A stretch of DNA of 64,000 nt. Origin: Clostridium sp. CAG:594. GTDB lineage: Bacteria; Bacillota_I; Bacilli_A; RF39; UBA660. The translations under genes and the position numbers were made by a program. The DNA is taken from the NCBI GenBank assembly GCA_000434835.1, contig FR881490.1:91096-155095 (forward strand), in the 5' to 3' direction. The notes beneath the pieces were generated by a model that did not search any database, was not told the origin of the DNA, and was given only the letters and a program-made list of their open reading frames with translations. This document shows, one piece after another, positions 19,508 to 29,251 of this stretch; positions within the stretch are counted from its first letter, which is position 1, and each line of letters opens with the position of its first letter.

Positions 19508-20836
19508 ATGAAAGATGTTTATAAGTTTCTGGATTCTTTACATATAAAAAAGGAAGATATTATAACAGTTGCAGTATCTTATGGACCAGATTCTATGTTT
19601 TTACTTAATTTATTAAATAATAAATATAAAGAAAATAAAATTATTTGTTGTCACGTGCATCATAATCATAGAAAAGAAAGTGATTTAGAAAAGGAAAATC
19701 TAGAAAAATTTTGTATGAAAAATAATATTATTTTTGAATTTATGAAAATAGATAAATATAAGAATAATAAGTTTACTGAAGAAGAAGCAAGAGAAAAAAG
19801 GTATGAATTCTTTGATGAAGTACTAAAAAAATATAATTCTAAGTATTTATTTACAGCTCATCATGGGGATGATTTGGTTGAAACGATTCTTATGAAAATA
19901 TCTAGAGGTTCTACGATTAAAGGTTATAGTGGAATAAATCTAATATCTAAAAGGGATAATTATTCTATTATAAGACCTTTATTGTATTTAACAAAAGATG
20001 ATATAAATAAAGATTGTATAAAAGAAAATATTCCTTTTGCTGTGGATAACTCTAATACAAGTGATGAATATAAGAGAAATAGGTACAGAAAGTATGTTTT
20101 GCCTAAATTAAAAGATGAAAATAAACTTATCCACAGGAAATTTATAGATTTTTCATTAGAATTAAAAAAATATGATGATTATGTATCTAAAATGGTATTA
20201 AAGATTTATCCTAAGGTAGTTAAGGATAATAATTTGGATATTTCTTTGTTGTTGAAAGAAGATGATTTAATAATAGAGAAAGTACTAGAAAAATATTTAT
20301 TTTATATGTATAAAAAAGACATAGGAAAAGTAACTTCTAAAAATAAAAAAGACATCTTAAAAATGATAAAAAGTAAAAGACCTAATAGTACATTATCAAT
20401 GCCAAACAATAAAAAAATAATAAAAGACTATAATAAGATATATTTCGCGGATGATATAACTTATAATAATTGGTGTTTTACGTTTGATAAAGAACTTCAT
20501 TTACCTAATGGATACGTAATAAAAAAGATAGATAAACTAAATAATACAACTAATTTTTATGCAGCGTTTAACTCATCTGAAATATCACTTCCTATTATTG
20601 TTAGAACTAAAAACGATGGTGATAGGATAAGCGTCTTAAATCTATCTGGGTTTAAAAAGTTAAAGGATATATACATAGATGAAAAACTTAGTATGAAACA
20701 AAGGCATAATCAGCCCGTTGTAACAGATAGTAATAATGAAATAATATGGCTTCCAGGCCTTAAAAAATCTAAATATGATAGGTCAAAAAGAGGAAACTAT
20801 GATATAATATTAGAGTATTACAAGGAGGAACAATAA
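19508..20836 (+). CDS. tilS: tRNA(Ile)-lysidine synthetase
   Basis: 442 residues. The N-terminal PP-loop ATPase domain and the HHNHRKESDLEKENLE and FTAHHGDDLVETILMKISRGS motifs of TilS are clear, followed by a linker and a C-terminal TilS_C domain (LPIIVRTKNDGDRI, KLKDIYIDEKLSMKQR). TilS modifies C34 of the tRNA reading AUA to lysidine. The P-loop is SYGPDS (residues 24-29) where SGGxDS is usual: Tyr25 replaces the first Gly. An extended -10 (TGT-TACAAT, 19481-19489) lies upstream. Next to ftsH as in B. subtilis, but the hpt gene that usually lies between is missing. Confidence 0.93.
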   Translation: MKDVYKFLDSLHIKKEDIITVAVSYGPDSMFLLNLLNNKYKENKIICCHVHHNHRKESDLEKENLEKFCMKNNIIFEFMKIDKYKNNKFTEEEAREKRYEFFDEVLKKYNSKYLFTAHHGDDLVETILMKISRGSTIKGYSGINLISKRDNYSIIRPLLYLTKDDINKDCIKENIPFAVDNSNTSDEYKRNRYRKYVLPKLKDENKLIHRKFIDFSLELKKYDDYVSKMVLKIYPKVVKDNNLDISLLLKEDDLIIEKVLEKYLFYMYKKDIGKVTSKNKKDILKMIKSKRPNSTLSMPNNKKIIKDYNKIYFADDITYNNWCFTFDKELHLPNGYVIKKIDKLNNTTNFYAAFNSSEISLPIIVRTKNDGDRISVLNLSGFKKLKDIYIDEKLSMKQRHNQPVVTDSNNEIIWLPGLKKSKYDRSKRGNYDIILEYYKEEQ

Positions 20837-22822
20837 ATGCAGAATAATCAAAATATGAAAAAGGGAATGTTTCCTTATGTAATGTTATTAGTAATTGGTC
20901 TTGCCATAATGTTTTTATATAACATGACTAATAATATGAATAAGGAATTAACATATAATGAGTTTAATAAGGCATTAAATAAAAATAATATTAAAGAAGT
21001 TGTTATAACGCCTTCTACGCAAGCTTACACATACCAATTAACAGGTACGCTAAGAGATTCTAAAAAAGGAGAAACATTTAGTGTTAAAACACCACTTTCT
21101 GATACTGTTATTAAACAAATAGTAAGTGCAAGTGAGAAAAAGGACTTTAAGATAGTATCTAAATCAGATCCTACATCAAGTACTTGGTTTATGTTTTTAA
21201 CTAACATACTTCCTTACATAGTTTTAATTGGTATTGCATTTTGGTTCTTTACAAAGCAACTAGGTGGTCAAAAAGGATCAATGGACTTTGGAAGAAGTAG
21301 GGCTAAATTAAATCCTGATAAGGGAAAAGTAACATTTAAGGATGTTGCAGGATTACCAGAAGAAAAAGAAGAGTTACAAGAGTTAATTGATTTTCTAAAA
21401 AATCCAAAGAAATTTACTAAATTAGGAGCTAGAATACCTAAAGGTGTTTTACTTGTAGGTCCTCCAGGAACTGGTAAAACATTACTTGCTAAGGCAGTTG
21501 CAGGAGAAGCAAACGCACCATTTTACTTTATATCTGGTTCTGATTTCGTTGAATTATACGTTGGTATTGGAGCATCAAGAGTAAGAGATATGTTTAAGCA
21601 AGCAAAGCAAAATGCACCTTGTCTAATATTTATTGATGAAATCGATGCAGTAGGTCGTCAACGTGGTACAGGTATTGGTGGAGGCCATGATGAAAGAGAG
21701 CAAACTCTTAACCAATTATTAACTGAAATGGATGGCTTTGGAGCAAACGAAGGAATTATAATAATTGCTGCAACTAACAGACCTGACGTACTTGATCCAG
21801 CACTTTTAAGACCAGGAAGATTTGATAGGCAAGTAACTGTTGCTCTTCCAGAACAAAAAGCAAGGGAAGAAATATTAAAAGTACACGCAAGAAATAAAAT
21901 ATTATCTAAAAACGTACACTTAGATAATATTGCAAAAAGAACAGTTGGTTTTTCTGGAGCTGATTTAGAGAACTTACTTAATGAGGCTGCATTACTTGCG
22001 GTTAGAAGAGAAAAAAATGCTATTACAATGTCTGAAATAGATGAGGCAATAGATAGAGTTATCATGGGACCTGCTAAGGTAACTAAAAAATATACTAAAG
22101 AAGAAAAGAAGTTAGTAGCATATCATGAAGCTGGACACGCTGTATTAGGAATAAAATTAGATAATGCAAATGATGTTCAAAAGGTAACTATTATTCCACG
22201 TGGTCAGGCTGGTGGATATAACTTAATGCTTCCAAAAGAAGAAAAATATACAGCAACTAAAACAGAATTATTAGAACAAATAATGGGATTACTTGGTGGT
22301 CGTGTTGCGGAAGAAGTTGTGTTTGGTGAAATAACAACGGGAGCGCACAATGACTTTTCAAAGGCAACAAAGATTGCTAGAAGCATGGTAACAGAATATG
22401 GAATGTCTAGTCTAGGACCAGTTCAATTAGAAACTCCAGAAGGAAGTTCTTTCTTAGGAAGAGATTATAATAAAAATAGAAACTTCTCTGACCAAGTAGC
22501 ATTAGAAATAGATAATGAAGTTAGAAAAATAATTAATGATTGTTATAGTAAAGCTAAAAAGATAATAGAAAAAAATAGAGATTTACTTGATTTAATAGCT
22601 TCTAACTTAATTGAGCACGAAACATTAACAAAAGAACAAATCGATTACATAGCAGAAAATGGTAAGATGCCAGTTGAGGAAATGCTAGATGATGTAAACC
22701 TTTCAAAACTAAAAGAAATGGCTAAGGCTCAAGGGATTAAAGGTTATTCTTCAATGAATAAAGATGAACTTAAAAAGGCTTTATCAAATGATTCATCAGA
22801 AGAAGAGAAAAAAGACGACTAA
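20837..22822 (+). CDS. ftsH: ATP-dependent zinc metalloprotease FtsH
   Basis: 661 residues: N-terminal helix (about 11-30), an extracytoplasmic domain, a second helix (about 117-137), then the AAA module with Walker A GPPGTGKT, Walker B LIFIDEID and the SRH region ([18 protein letters not shown]), and the zinc site HEAGH. FtsH degrades damaged membrane and regulatory proteins. The C-terminus carries an extra SAP-like [28 protein letters not shown] segment. ATG immediately follows the tilS stop, with AGGAGG inside the tilS end. Confidence 0.97.
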   Translation: MQNNQNMKKGMFPYVMLLVIGLAIMFLYNMTNNMNKELTYNEFNKALNKNNIKEVVITPSTQAYTYQLTGTLRDSKKGETFSVKTPLSDTVIKQIVSASEKKDFKIVSKSDPTSSTWFMFLTNILPYIVLIGIAFWFFTKQLGGQKGSMDFGRSRAKLNPDKGKVTFKDVAGLPEEKEELQELIDFLKNPKKFTKLGARIPKGVLLVGPPGTGKTLLAKAVAGEANAPFYFISGSDFVELYVGIGASRVRDMFKQAKQNAPCLIFIDEIDAVGRQRGTGIGGGHDEREQTLNQLLTEMDGFGANEGIIIIAATNRPDVLDPALLRPGRFDRQVTVALPEQKAREEILKVHARNKILSKNVHLDNIAKRTVGFSGADLENLLNEAALLAVRREKNAITMSEIDEAIDRVIMGPAKVTKKYTKEEKKLVAYHEAGHAVLGIKLDNANDVQKVTIIPRGQAGGYNLMLPKEEKYTATKTELLEQIMGLLGGRVAEEVVFGEITTGAHNDFSKATKIARSMVTEYGMSSLGPVQLETPEGSSFLGRDYNKNRNFSDQVALEIDNEVRKIINDCYSKAKKIIEKNRDLLDLIASNLIEHETLTKEQIDYIAENGKMPVEEMLDDVNLSKLKEMAKAQGIKGYSSMNKDELKKALSNDSSEEEKKDD

Positions 22823-22838
22823 TTGCTAGTCGTTTTTT
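22815..22838 (+). terminator. Terminator of tilS-ftsH
   Basis: ACGACTA / TAGTCGT stem followed by TTTTT; the ftsH stop codon lies in the 5' arm. Confidence 0.85.
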
Positions 22839-22906
22839 CTTTATATAAAAATAAATGTATGATATAATTAATGTGATTATAGATACGATAGTTTGGAGGT
22901 TTTAAT

Positions 22907-23485
22907 ATGACGTATGAAGAAATTACTAATAAAATACTTGGAATGTTTAGTAAGGATATGGCACCCGAAGAAAGAAAATTACTTATTATGTTATATGATA
23001 CTTGTACTTATAATAAAGATTGGGATGATGAGCCAACATTTAGTTTGTTAAGAGTTAAAACGTCATTTGATAATATCACCAAAAAAATGTCTAGCATATT
23101 TAATATAAAATCAAGTAGATTAAAATATGTTGATTCCGATCTTTATGATAAGGATATGTCTAATTTACATGTTGATATGGAAAGTTTAAATAAAATAAGA
23201 GAGAATACTCACGAATTTAAACATAATTCTGAAAATAAAAGAGATACATTTGATAAGTTTAAAATTGAATTAATGGAAGATTATATAATGTTAGAAGATT
23301 GTATTCAAAATTACAGTGATGATAATAAAATTTTAAAAGCAAAAATTATGAAATTATTAACAGATATGGAAATACTACTAGGTTTACCAGTAACATTTAC
23401 ATCAAAAATTCCAATGTGTGTTAGTGAGATTATTGAAAAAGAAAAAAAACAAGAACAAAAAGGTGGTGTAACTCATGTTAAATGA
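22907..23485 (+). CDS. Unknown protein, first gene of a four-gene overlapping operon
   Basis: 192 residues, predicted mostly helical and charged, with no signal peptide or membrane segment and no domain I recognise. An extended -10 (TGA-TATAAT, 22860-22868) and GGAGG lie upstream, so this opens a transcription unit running to 27361. The C-terminus is a lysine-rich helix (IIEKEKKQEQKGG). The stop overlaps the next start by 11 nt. It looks like a small cytosolic partner of the large proteins downstream. Function is unknown; a plain hypothetical. Confidence 0.7.
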   Translation: MTYEEITNKILGMFSKDMAPEERKLLIMLYDTCTYNKDWDDEPTFSLLRVKTSFDNITKKMSSIFNIKSSRLKYVDSDLYDKDMSNLHVDMESLNKIRENTHEFKHNSENKRDTFDKFKIELMEDYIMLEDCIQNYSDDNKILKAKIMKLLTDMEILLGLPVTFTSKIPMCVSEIIEKEKKQEQKGGVTHVK

Positions 23486-25295
23486 CATATTATATGAAAT
23501 TAAAAATAAATATGAAAAAGATATTGATACCTTATCTGACAATGTAGTTGCATTACAAAATAGTTTGAACGATGAAATAAATATTAACAGCGCAATAAGA
23601 AACTTTATAGAAGAATATAGGTCATCACATAAAATTAATTTTGATATTCTTGAGCCTTATAGAAAACTTTTGATTGAACGTGGAATAATAGAGGATAAAG
23701 ATTATAAAAATCTAATAAAGATAAAGGAAGAGTTAGAAGTTGATTTTCCTGAAAAAACTATAAAAATAAAAGAAGAATTAAGCAAACTAGTAAATAGTTG
23801 TAATTCATATTCGATGAATCATACAAAAAAATATCAGTTGATAGTTAAGGAAAAGTCGAATTTTGAATATATAGCAAGTGGGAAAAAGGAAGAATTAAGT
23901 AATATTAATATGTTACTTGAAGGAAAGATTTTTGATGAAAATATATATGACACCATAAATGATATACCATATATTAAACCTGAAGAAAAAGAAGAAATTT
24001 ATTTTAATATAACTCTTAATGGAATTAAAACTTTTAATTCATATATTTCAATGGAAGCTAAAAAACAGGAAGAATATAAAAAGCAAAAAATGCTTAATGA
24101 GGCAAGGAAAGTTAATCGTAAAAGAAAACAAAATATAGAGTTAGATAAAAAAGTAAATCATAGTGAAGAAAATCTAGTTGGTTTATCAGATGAAGAATTA
24201 GATCTTATAAAACGAGCTGAGAAAATAGTAAATGAAAATAACACTGAAAATGATGCTTTTTTAAAGACTTTGGTTGGATTAGATTATATTGAAATGTTAG
24301 ATTATATTGAAGGAACAAAAAATGTAGAAGAAAAAATAGCTATTGTATTAAAACAACAACTAATTCCTCAATTAAAGGCTGGAAAATTAGTAAATGCAAA
24401 AAAAGTTTTAGAAACTTATATATCAAAATATAATTTTATTAAAGAATCAAATATTCCTGAAAATAAGTTGAAACGAGTTGGAAAGGAATATGTTTTACAA
24501 ACTATGGATATGGCCAAAAATATGCTTCAAAATTTAGATAAAGAAGGTGGTTATTATTCTTATATAGAAAAGCCATTGTTGGATATGGAGTATGCTATTG
24601 AATCTGATGAAGTACTTAATGATCCTTATTTTGATGAACTATATGATACATTGAAGAACGCCATAAACTATGTTTCCGAACTAATGAATAGTAATAATAT
24701 AGAACAAGAGCAGAATTCTGAGAAACAAGTCTCTGATCTTGAATTTTATGGTAAAGATACCAATAATTTAATTATATTTGCAGATGGGATAGATTTATCA
24801 AAACAAATTGATGAAAATGAAACATTAAATTTTTCTCATAAAAAGAAAGTTTTGAAAGCTTTAGAAAAAATGTCCAAAGATCCTAATATATTAATTACTT
24901 CAAACCATAAAGTTAAAGATAATATAAATAAAGATAAATATAAGTTTTTAAGAAGCTATAAATCTTCTGATTATAGAATTGTTTATAGAGTGTTTGCTGC
25001 ATCAGGGCTAAGCAAATTATATGGTAAGAAGATGAATGTGGTATTTCCTATTCGTGTATTTTATGGAGCAACAGATGAAAAAGATGCTGATTTTAAAAAG
25101 GCTAAGCAAATGTATGGTACGGTTCATAAAGAAATAGAAAAATATATAGAAATTTTGAATTCTGATGACTATGATGATATAAAAGATATTGTATCAGAAC
25201 AAAAAAAGAAAATTGATAAATTTATAAAGGATAGTGATCCTAAAAATCCAGGGGATTCAGGTATTGGTTCATTAGGAGGTGGTAGTGATGAATAA
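23475..25295 (+). CDS. Large helical protein with C-terminal RelE/ParE-like domain
   Basis: 606 residues, cytosolic. Residues 1-330 are helical and charged with coiled-coil stretches (for example EAKKQEEYKKQKMLNEARK). Residues about 440-560 look like a RelE/ParE toxin fold: a helical KKKVLKALEKMSKDPNI, then KFLRSYKSSDYRIVYRVF and a VVFPIRVFYGATDEKDADF end. The DYRIVYRV strand is characteristic, though the loops are longer than in stand-alone toxins. It ends in a Gly-rich tail (GDSGIGSLGGGSDE). It overlaps the genes on both sides (11 nt and 8 nt), so it is made in step with them. Whether the domain is an active nuclease is unknown; the assignment is from pattern only. Confidence 0.6.
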   Translation: MLNDILYEIKNKYEKDIDTLSDNVVALQNSLNDEININSAIRNFIEEYRSSHKINFDILEPYRKLLIERGIIEDKDYKNLIKIKEELEVDFPEKTIKIKEELSKLVNSCNSYSMNHTKKYQLIVKEKSNFEYIASGKKEELSNINMLLEGKIFDENIYDTINDIPYIKPEEKEEIYFNITLNGIKTFNSYISMEAKKQEEYKKQKMLNEARKVNRKRKQNIELDKKVNHSEENLVGLSDEELDLIKRAEKIVNENNTENDAFLKTLVGLDYIEMLDYIEGTKNVEEKIAIVLKQQLIPQLKAGKLVNAKKVLETYISKYNFIKESNIPENKLKRVGKEYVLQTMDMAKNMLQNLDKEGGYYSYIEKPLLDMEYAIESDEVLNDPYFDELYDTLKNAINYVSELMNSNNIEQEQNSEKQVSDLEFYGKDTNNLIIFADGIDLSKQIDENETLNFSHKKKVLKALEKMSKDPNILITSNHKVKDNINKDKYKFLRSYKSSDYRIVYRVFAASGLSKLYGKKMNVVFPIRVFYGATDEKDADFKKAKQMYGTVHKEIEKYIEILNSDDYDDIKDIVSEQKKKIDKFIKDSDPKNPGDSGIGSLGGGSDE

Positions 25296-27072
25296 TTTAA
25301 AAGATTTAATTGTATTATTAGAAAAGGAAATTCGTTATACTTCAAATGATAAAATAAAAAAGTTGGAACTTGCATCAGAAAAACTGAATTCTCCAATGAA
25401 CTACACTAAAGAATCAATAGAAAATTTAAATGAAATATTAATAGATGAGGTTCGTTTAACAGAAGATGAGTTAGATAGAATTCGTAATTTTGCTAAGTTG
25501 AGCGATACTGCTAAAAAATATTATCTTCATGATGCATACTCAGAGGAAGATAAAGTACTTTATTCGATACCAGAAAGAATTAATAAAAGTAAAGAATTTT
25601 ACCAAAGTAAAAAAATAGGGGAAATTAATGTAAAAAAATTAAAAAGAAAACTAACCGGTAAATTAAATGAACTAATTAATGAAGATGAAATAAATATTAT
25701 TAATAACTGCCTTAAGAAAAATAATATTTCAGGAAAAAACATCTGGAAAGAAATACATAAAATCAATTTTAATATATTTAAAAATTACAATATAAATACG
25801 CAAGAGTTAGGAACTATTGTTTTAGAAGAAACTAATGTAGATGAAAAAGAGCTTGTTAAGCTATTAGCTTCTTATGGCATTGATTTTTCTGAGTTTACAA
25901 AAAATGATAAAAGTACATTATTGTTGTATGCTGATTTAGGAAAGATAGATGAATTGTTGAAATTCTTGCAAGATGAAAACGCTCTTACTACTAAGTTGAC
26001 AAAATACACTGGTATTTTAACTTTGATGTTTATTAGAACTTCACTTCAAGATTTAATAAATTTAAAAGAGTCGACAATTGGTATTGATTTTAAAGATCTT
26101 GTTAGTATTTTTCCGACAGCACTATATCCAAATGTACGCACTTATTCAAGAAAAAAAATAATAGGTTCAGAATTCATTCAGACACAAGAAAGTGGATTAT
26201 TAACCACAATTCAAAAAAATGCTCAACTTATGAATGAAAATGGTATAGATATTCAGTATGTCTGGGATGAATGTCCTTCTTTCCTTAAACAGAGTAATAG
26301 TGCAAATAAAGATAATATTGCTGGATTAAAATCTTACGGGATTTCGTTACTTGATGAAAATGGTAAACCTAAAAAAATGCTTAGTGTACTAGGTAATAGA
26401 AACCCAAGTATGATAGATATTTATGATACTGCATTAGAAGCGGATGCTAAAGAATATGCCCTTAATAATTTATCTAGTTTGGCTCCATCGACAAGATATA
26501 AATTTAATTTGATAAAAGCTGCGAAAGCACTAGGCATGCCTGATTCTGATATTTTTAGAGGTTATAGAGCACCTAATAGAGAGTTATCATTAAATCTAAA
26601 AAAATTATCCTTAAATCCTCGCCTTTCAACTGATATAGACAAACAAAATGAACTTTATGGTAAGGTTAATATAGAGATACCAAATTTTAGAGTATATGAT
26701 AATTTATTTGATATAGTAAATCCTATAAATGTATCAGAAGAAGTATTAGACGATAAAAATATTAAAGCTATTGAAAGATTTAAAGAATCAGAAGAGCTTT
26801 ATAATTTTAATGGAGTTAAAATATCGAGAAGAAAGGTTTTAAGGCTCTATAGTACTTTAATGCAAAATGATAAGTCAGATGAAATGGATGCTTTATTATA
26901 TTGTATAACTTATGGCAGTATGTTAGATAAAAATGAATTAAGAAATATTTATAGTTTGGTAAAAAAGGTATGTAATTTTAATAATGTTTCTAGTTTTGAT
27001 GTTAATACAACTAGTTATGTTGATATAAAAAATGAGGCAAAAGCTATGGTAAATGGAGGTAAAAATGGTTAA
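25288..27072 (+). CDS. Unknown large helical-repeat protein
   Basis: 594 residues with ATG 25288 chosen because GGAGGTGG sits just upstream. No signal peptide. Parts look like degenerate helical repeats: KLLASYGIDFSEFTKN.STLLLYADLGKIDELLKFL near residues 190-225, and NGIDIQYVWDECPSF..IAGLKSYGISLL near 320-360. The L-K-S-Y-G-I/L pattern recurs in the next gene and vaguely recalls mTERF-type repeats, which I cannot confirm. A later segment (YNFNGVKISRRKVLRLYSTL) is basic. Overlaps neighbours by 8 nt on each side. No function assigned. Confidence 0.6.
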   Translation: MNNLKDLIVLLEKEIRYTSNDKIKKLELASEKLNSPMNYTKESIENLNEILIDEVRLTEDELDRIRNFAKLSDTAKKYYLHDAYSEEDKVLYSIPERINKSKEFYQSKKIGEINVKKLKRKLTGKLNELINEDEINIINNCLKKNNISGKNIWKEIHKINFNIFKNYNINTQELGTIVLEETNVDEKELVKLLASYGIDFSEFTKNDKSTLLLYADLGKIDELLKFLQDENALTTKLTKYTGILTLMFIRTSLQDLINLKESTIGIDFKDLVSIFPTALYPNVRTYSRKKIIGSEFIQTQESGLLTTIQKNAQLMNENGIDIQYVWDECPSFLKQSNSANKDNIAGLKSYGISLLDENGKPKKMLSVLGNRNPSMIDIYDTALEADAKEYALNNLSSLAPSTRYKFNLIKAAKALGMPDSDIFRGYRAPNRELSLNLKKLSLNPRLSTDIDKQNELYGKVNIEIPNFRVYDNLFDIVNPINVSEEVLDDKNIKAIERFKESEELYNFNGVKISRRKVLRLYSTLMQNDKSDEMDALLYCITYGSMLDKNELRNIYSLVKKVCNFNNVSSFDVNTTSYVDIKNEAKAMVNGGKNG

Positions 27073-27361
27073 TGACGATTTAAAAAAAATAAACATTAGT
27101 AAGGAATGTTTAGAAGTAGTAAAAAATACCTTTGATTATGATACTATAGTTTCACTGGCATATAATTATGAAAATATAAATAATAATATAAAAATGTTAA
27201 AATCTTATGGTCTAAAAGACATTGATAGGTTTTTTATTGAGAAAAATCATATTTTTTTGATAAAAAGTGAATTATTAGCTAAAAAATTTTCTAAATTTAA
27301 TATACCTGTTTTTATGGAAATTATAAATAATGATTATAGTGCAATAGATAAAATTTTTTAA
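27065..27361 (+). CDS. Small unknown protein closing the operon
   Basis: 98 residues. ATG 27065 follows GGAGG (27055-27059) and overlaps the previous stop by 8 nt. Predicted helical; contains NIKMLKSYGLKDIDRFFIEKN and then a second similar helix pair ending IPVFMEIINND, i.e. one or two copies of the repeat type seen in the preceding gene. This suggests it is a split-off or truncated relative of that protein. A long terminator follows. Confidence 0.6.
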   Translation: MVNDDLKKINISKECLEVVKNTFDYDTIVSLAYNYENINNNIKMLKSYGLKDIDRFFIEKNHIFLIKSELLAKKFSKFNIPVFMEIINNDYSAIDKIF

Positions 27362-27397
27362 TAGATAGTTATAATAATGTAACTTAATGTTTATGTG

Positions 27398-27455
27398 GAA
27401 GTATCCTATTGAATGTTTTTGCTGAATTACATTTCATCATAGGACTTCTTTTTTT
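27398..27455 (+). terminator. Long terminator hairpin after the four-gene operon
   Basis: Outer stem GAAG-TA-TCCTAT (27398-27409) with ATAGGA-C-TTC (27439-27448), an inner GAATGT/ACATTTC pairing, and a T-run at 27449-27455. Longer than other terminators in the window. Confidence 0.75.
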
Positions 27456-27494
27456 AGTGCCTTTTCCCTAAATTATTTAGATTATAAGAGAATA

Positions 27495-27523
27495 TTGACA
27501 TTTAAGTATTTATATGTTAGTAT
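27495..27523 (+). promoter_or_regulatory. Promoter for the 559-residue unknown gene
   Basis: TTGACA (27495-27500), 17-bp spacer, TGT-TAGTAT (27515-27523), an extended -10. The same TAGTAT form is used at 41764-41792. Confidence 0.8.
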
Positions 27524-27554
27524 AAATGGCATTTATGGGAAAAGGGGTTTTGAT

Positions 27555-29234
27555 ATGGAAAACGAAAAAAGGATAAATGATTTTTTTAGTAAAATAAAAA
27601 ATAAAAACTTGAATAACGACGATGATGTATATACGGAATTAATTACGTTTGAAAGAGACGATAATTTAAAAAATATGAAAGATGAATATGTCATTGTTTC
27701 TAGAGAATTTTCTTTAGAAGAAAGGCTTTTACTTTCAGAAGCCTTAAGTTATTATCGTTTATTAAGAAAAAATAGTAATATAAATCTGTTTGAAATATTA
27801 ACAAACGTGAATTATGATTTAGAAAAATTTTATCAAGTTGCCGAATCTAGAATAAATGAAGAACAAAATAGAATTTTATCTAGTTCACAAAATGATAAGA
27901 ATTATGAAATAAAAGAGCTAAAAGATTTATCAATTATCATATCTATGTTTAAGAAATATAAAAAATTAAGAGATATATTTTTGATTAGAGCATATAACTT
28001 CGGTAATATTGAGGAGTCTTCTAGAAATTTTTCAACATCTCCAGCTATACATATTGATGTGCGCTGGGATGGGTTTATAGCAATTAACACATGTGGGATT
28101 GAAGATAAAAAAGAAGAAATGCCACAGGTTAAAATATACGTAACAATAAAAAATGATAAAATTTCAAAAGTAATGGCAGAAATAGGATCATACTATATTG
28201 AGAATAATATTGATGGTTTTTATAAAACAAGAGCTTATGAATCAAATGATATGCTTACTATAAGGATGAATGATTTGAGTAAATTAGATGATCTTGTAAA
28301 GTGGTTAAAAAGTAATGAAGATTTATGCTTTTCTAATCATCCATTTATGCCCATTGTTGATGGAGTTTCTATTAGCTTAGATGAATCCGGATCATACAAT
28401 CGTTTCGTTAGTGAGACTATATATAATTATGCAAAAAATTCTAAAGAAGACTTAAGCTATAACGGATTTGTGAATTATCTAAACTCAAAGGAGTACTTAG
28501 AAAGCTTAACAGATCATGAAAAAAGAATGTTTGATAAAAATTTAAATTTTGCTCTAAATGGTGAAATGACATTAACTCAATTTAAAAAGGAAATTAGTTC
28601 TGCCAAGGATGAATATAAATCATATAATGCCTTAATTGCATCATTTAAGAAATTTGAAAAAAATCTTTGTGAGTCTAACGCCATTTATGATGATAAGGCT
28701 CTCTTAGAGGTTATAACAAGAGGCTTTGATGATATTAGGAATGAAAATCCTACTTATGCTGATTTGGGGAATTCAGAATTATTCTATAATTGTTGCTCTA
28801 AAGTAACAAATGAAGATTCTTTAATTGATGATTTGATTTCATCAATACCTTATAGAACCTTATATGGTTGTGATAGTATAAGGGTTAAGTATTTGTTTTA
28901 TAAAATGATAGAAAAATGGAATGAAGAAGGCGGATTAAGAAAAATCCAAGAAGGAATAAGAGAGTTCAGAAAACTATTCTCGCTATGGTGTGTAGATGGA
29001 TATGCTGCCAATAATCCCGATAAACAGGAGTATGTTGATTTATATAATGAATTAAGAAATATTGCATCAAAAAGTTCTTCAATTGGATTTGGAAAACCAT
29101 TTGAAAAATTGCTTGACAATGTTACAAATGGAGCAGCAGAACAACATGGTGTTGTAATCAATAAAAAAGCTTCTAAATCATCTGTTTTAAGAAAATGTTT
29201 TAAAAGAAAAAAAGAATTATCAGAAAACGACTAA
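27555..29234 (+). CDS. Unknown protein, possible HopA1-like domain
   Basis: 559 residues from ATG 27555 (AAAGGGG at 27541-27547 upstream; the in-frame TTG at 27495 overlaps the promoter and is rejected). No signal peptide or membrane helix. Residues about 170-285 (HIDVRWDGFIAINTC, KIYVTIKNDKISKVMAEIG, YYIENNIDGFYKTRAYESND, MLTIRMNDLSKLDDLVKWL, then SNHPFMP) have the strand and residue spacing of the HopA1 effector family, found also in non-pathogen proteins; I rate this as a weak resemblance. The C-terminal third is helical and ends in a basic KASKSSVLRKCFKRKK tail. Convergent with the PBP gene, sharing a terminator. Confidence 0.55.
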   Translation: MENEKRINDFFSKIKNKNLNNDDDVYTELITFERDDNLKNMKDEYVIVSREFSLEERLLLSEALSYYRLLRKNSNINLFEILTNVNYDLEKFYQVAESRINEEQNRILSSSQNDKNYEIKELKDLSIIISMFKKYKKLRDIFLIRAYNFGNIEESSRNFSTSPAIHIDVRWDGFIAINTCGIEDKKEEMPQVKIYVTIKNDKISKVMAEIGSYYIENNIDGFYKTRAYESNDMLTIRMNDLSKLDDLVKWLKSNEDLCFSNHPFMPIVDGVSISLDESGSYNRFVSETIYNYAKNSKEDLSYNGFVNYLNSKEYLESLTDHEKRMFDKNLNFALNGEMTLTQFKKEISSAKDEYKSYNALIASFKKFEKNLCESNAIYDDKALLEVITRGFDDIRNENPTYADLGNSELFYNCCSKVTNEDSLIDDLISSIPYRTLYGCDSIRVKYLFYKMIEKWNEEGGLRKIQEGIREFRKLFSLWCVDGYAANNPDKQEYVDLYNELRNIASKSSSIGFGKPFEKLLDNVTNGAAEQHGVVINKKASKSSVLRKCFKRKKELSEND

Positions 29235-29251
29235 TTTCTAGTCGTTTTTTT
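29224..29251. terminator. Bidirectional terminator shared by two convergent genes
   Basis: AAAACGACTA / TAGTCGTTTT 10-bp stem with loop AATTTC, T-run on the plus strand and A-run on the other side. The stop codons of both convergent genes (plus 29232-29234, minus 29231-29233) overlap inside it. Confidence 0.85.

Noticed and set aside
27398..27455. Independent small RNA
   Set aside because: The long hairpin has a T-run directly after the operon and no promoter of its own; a terminator is simpler.
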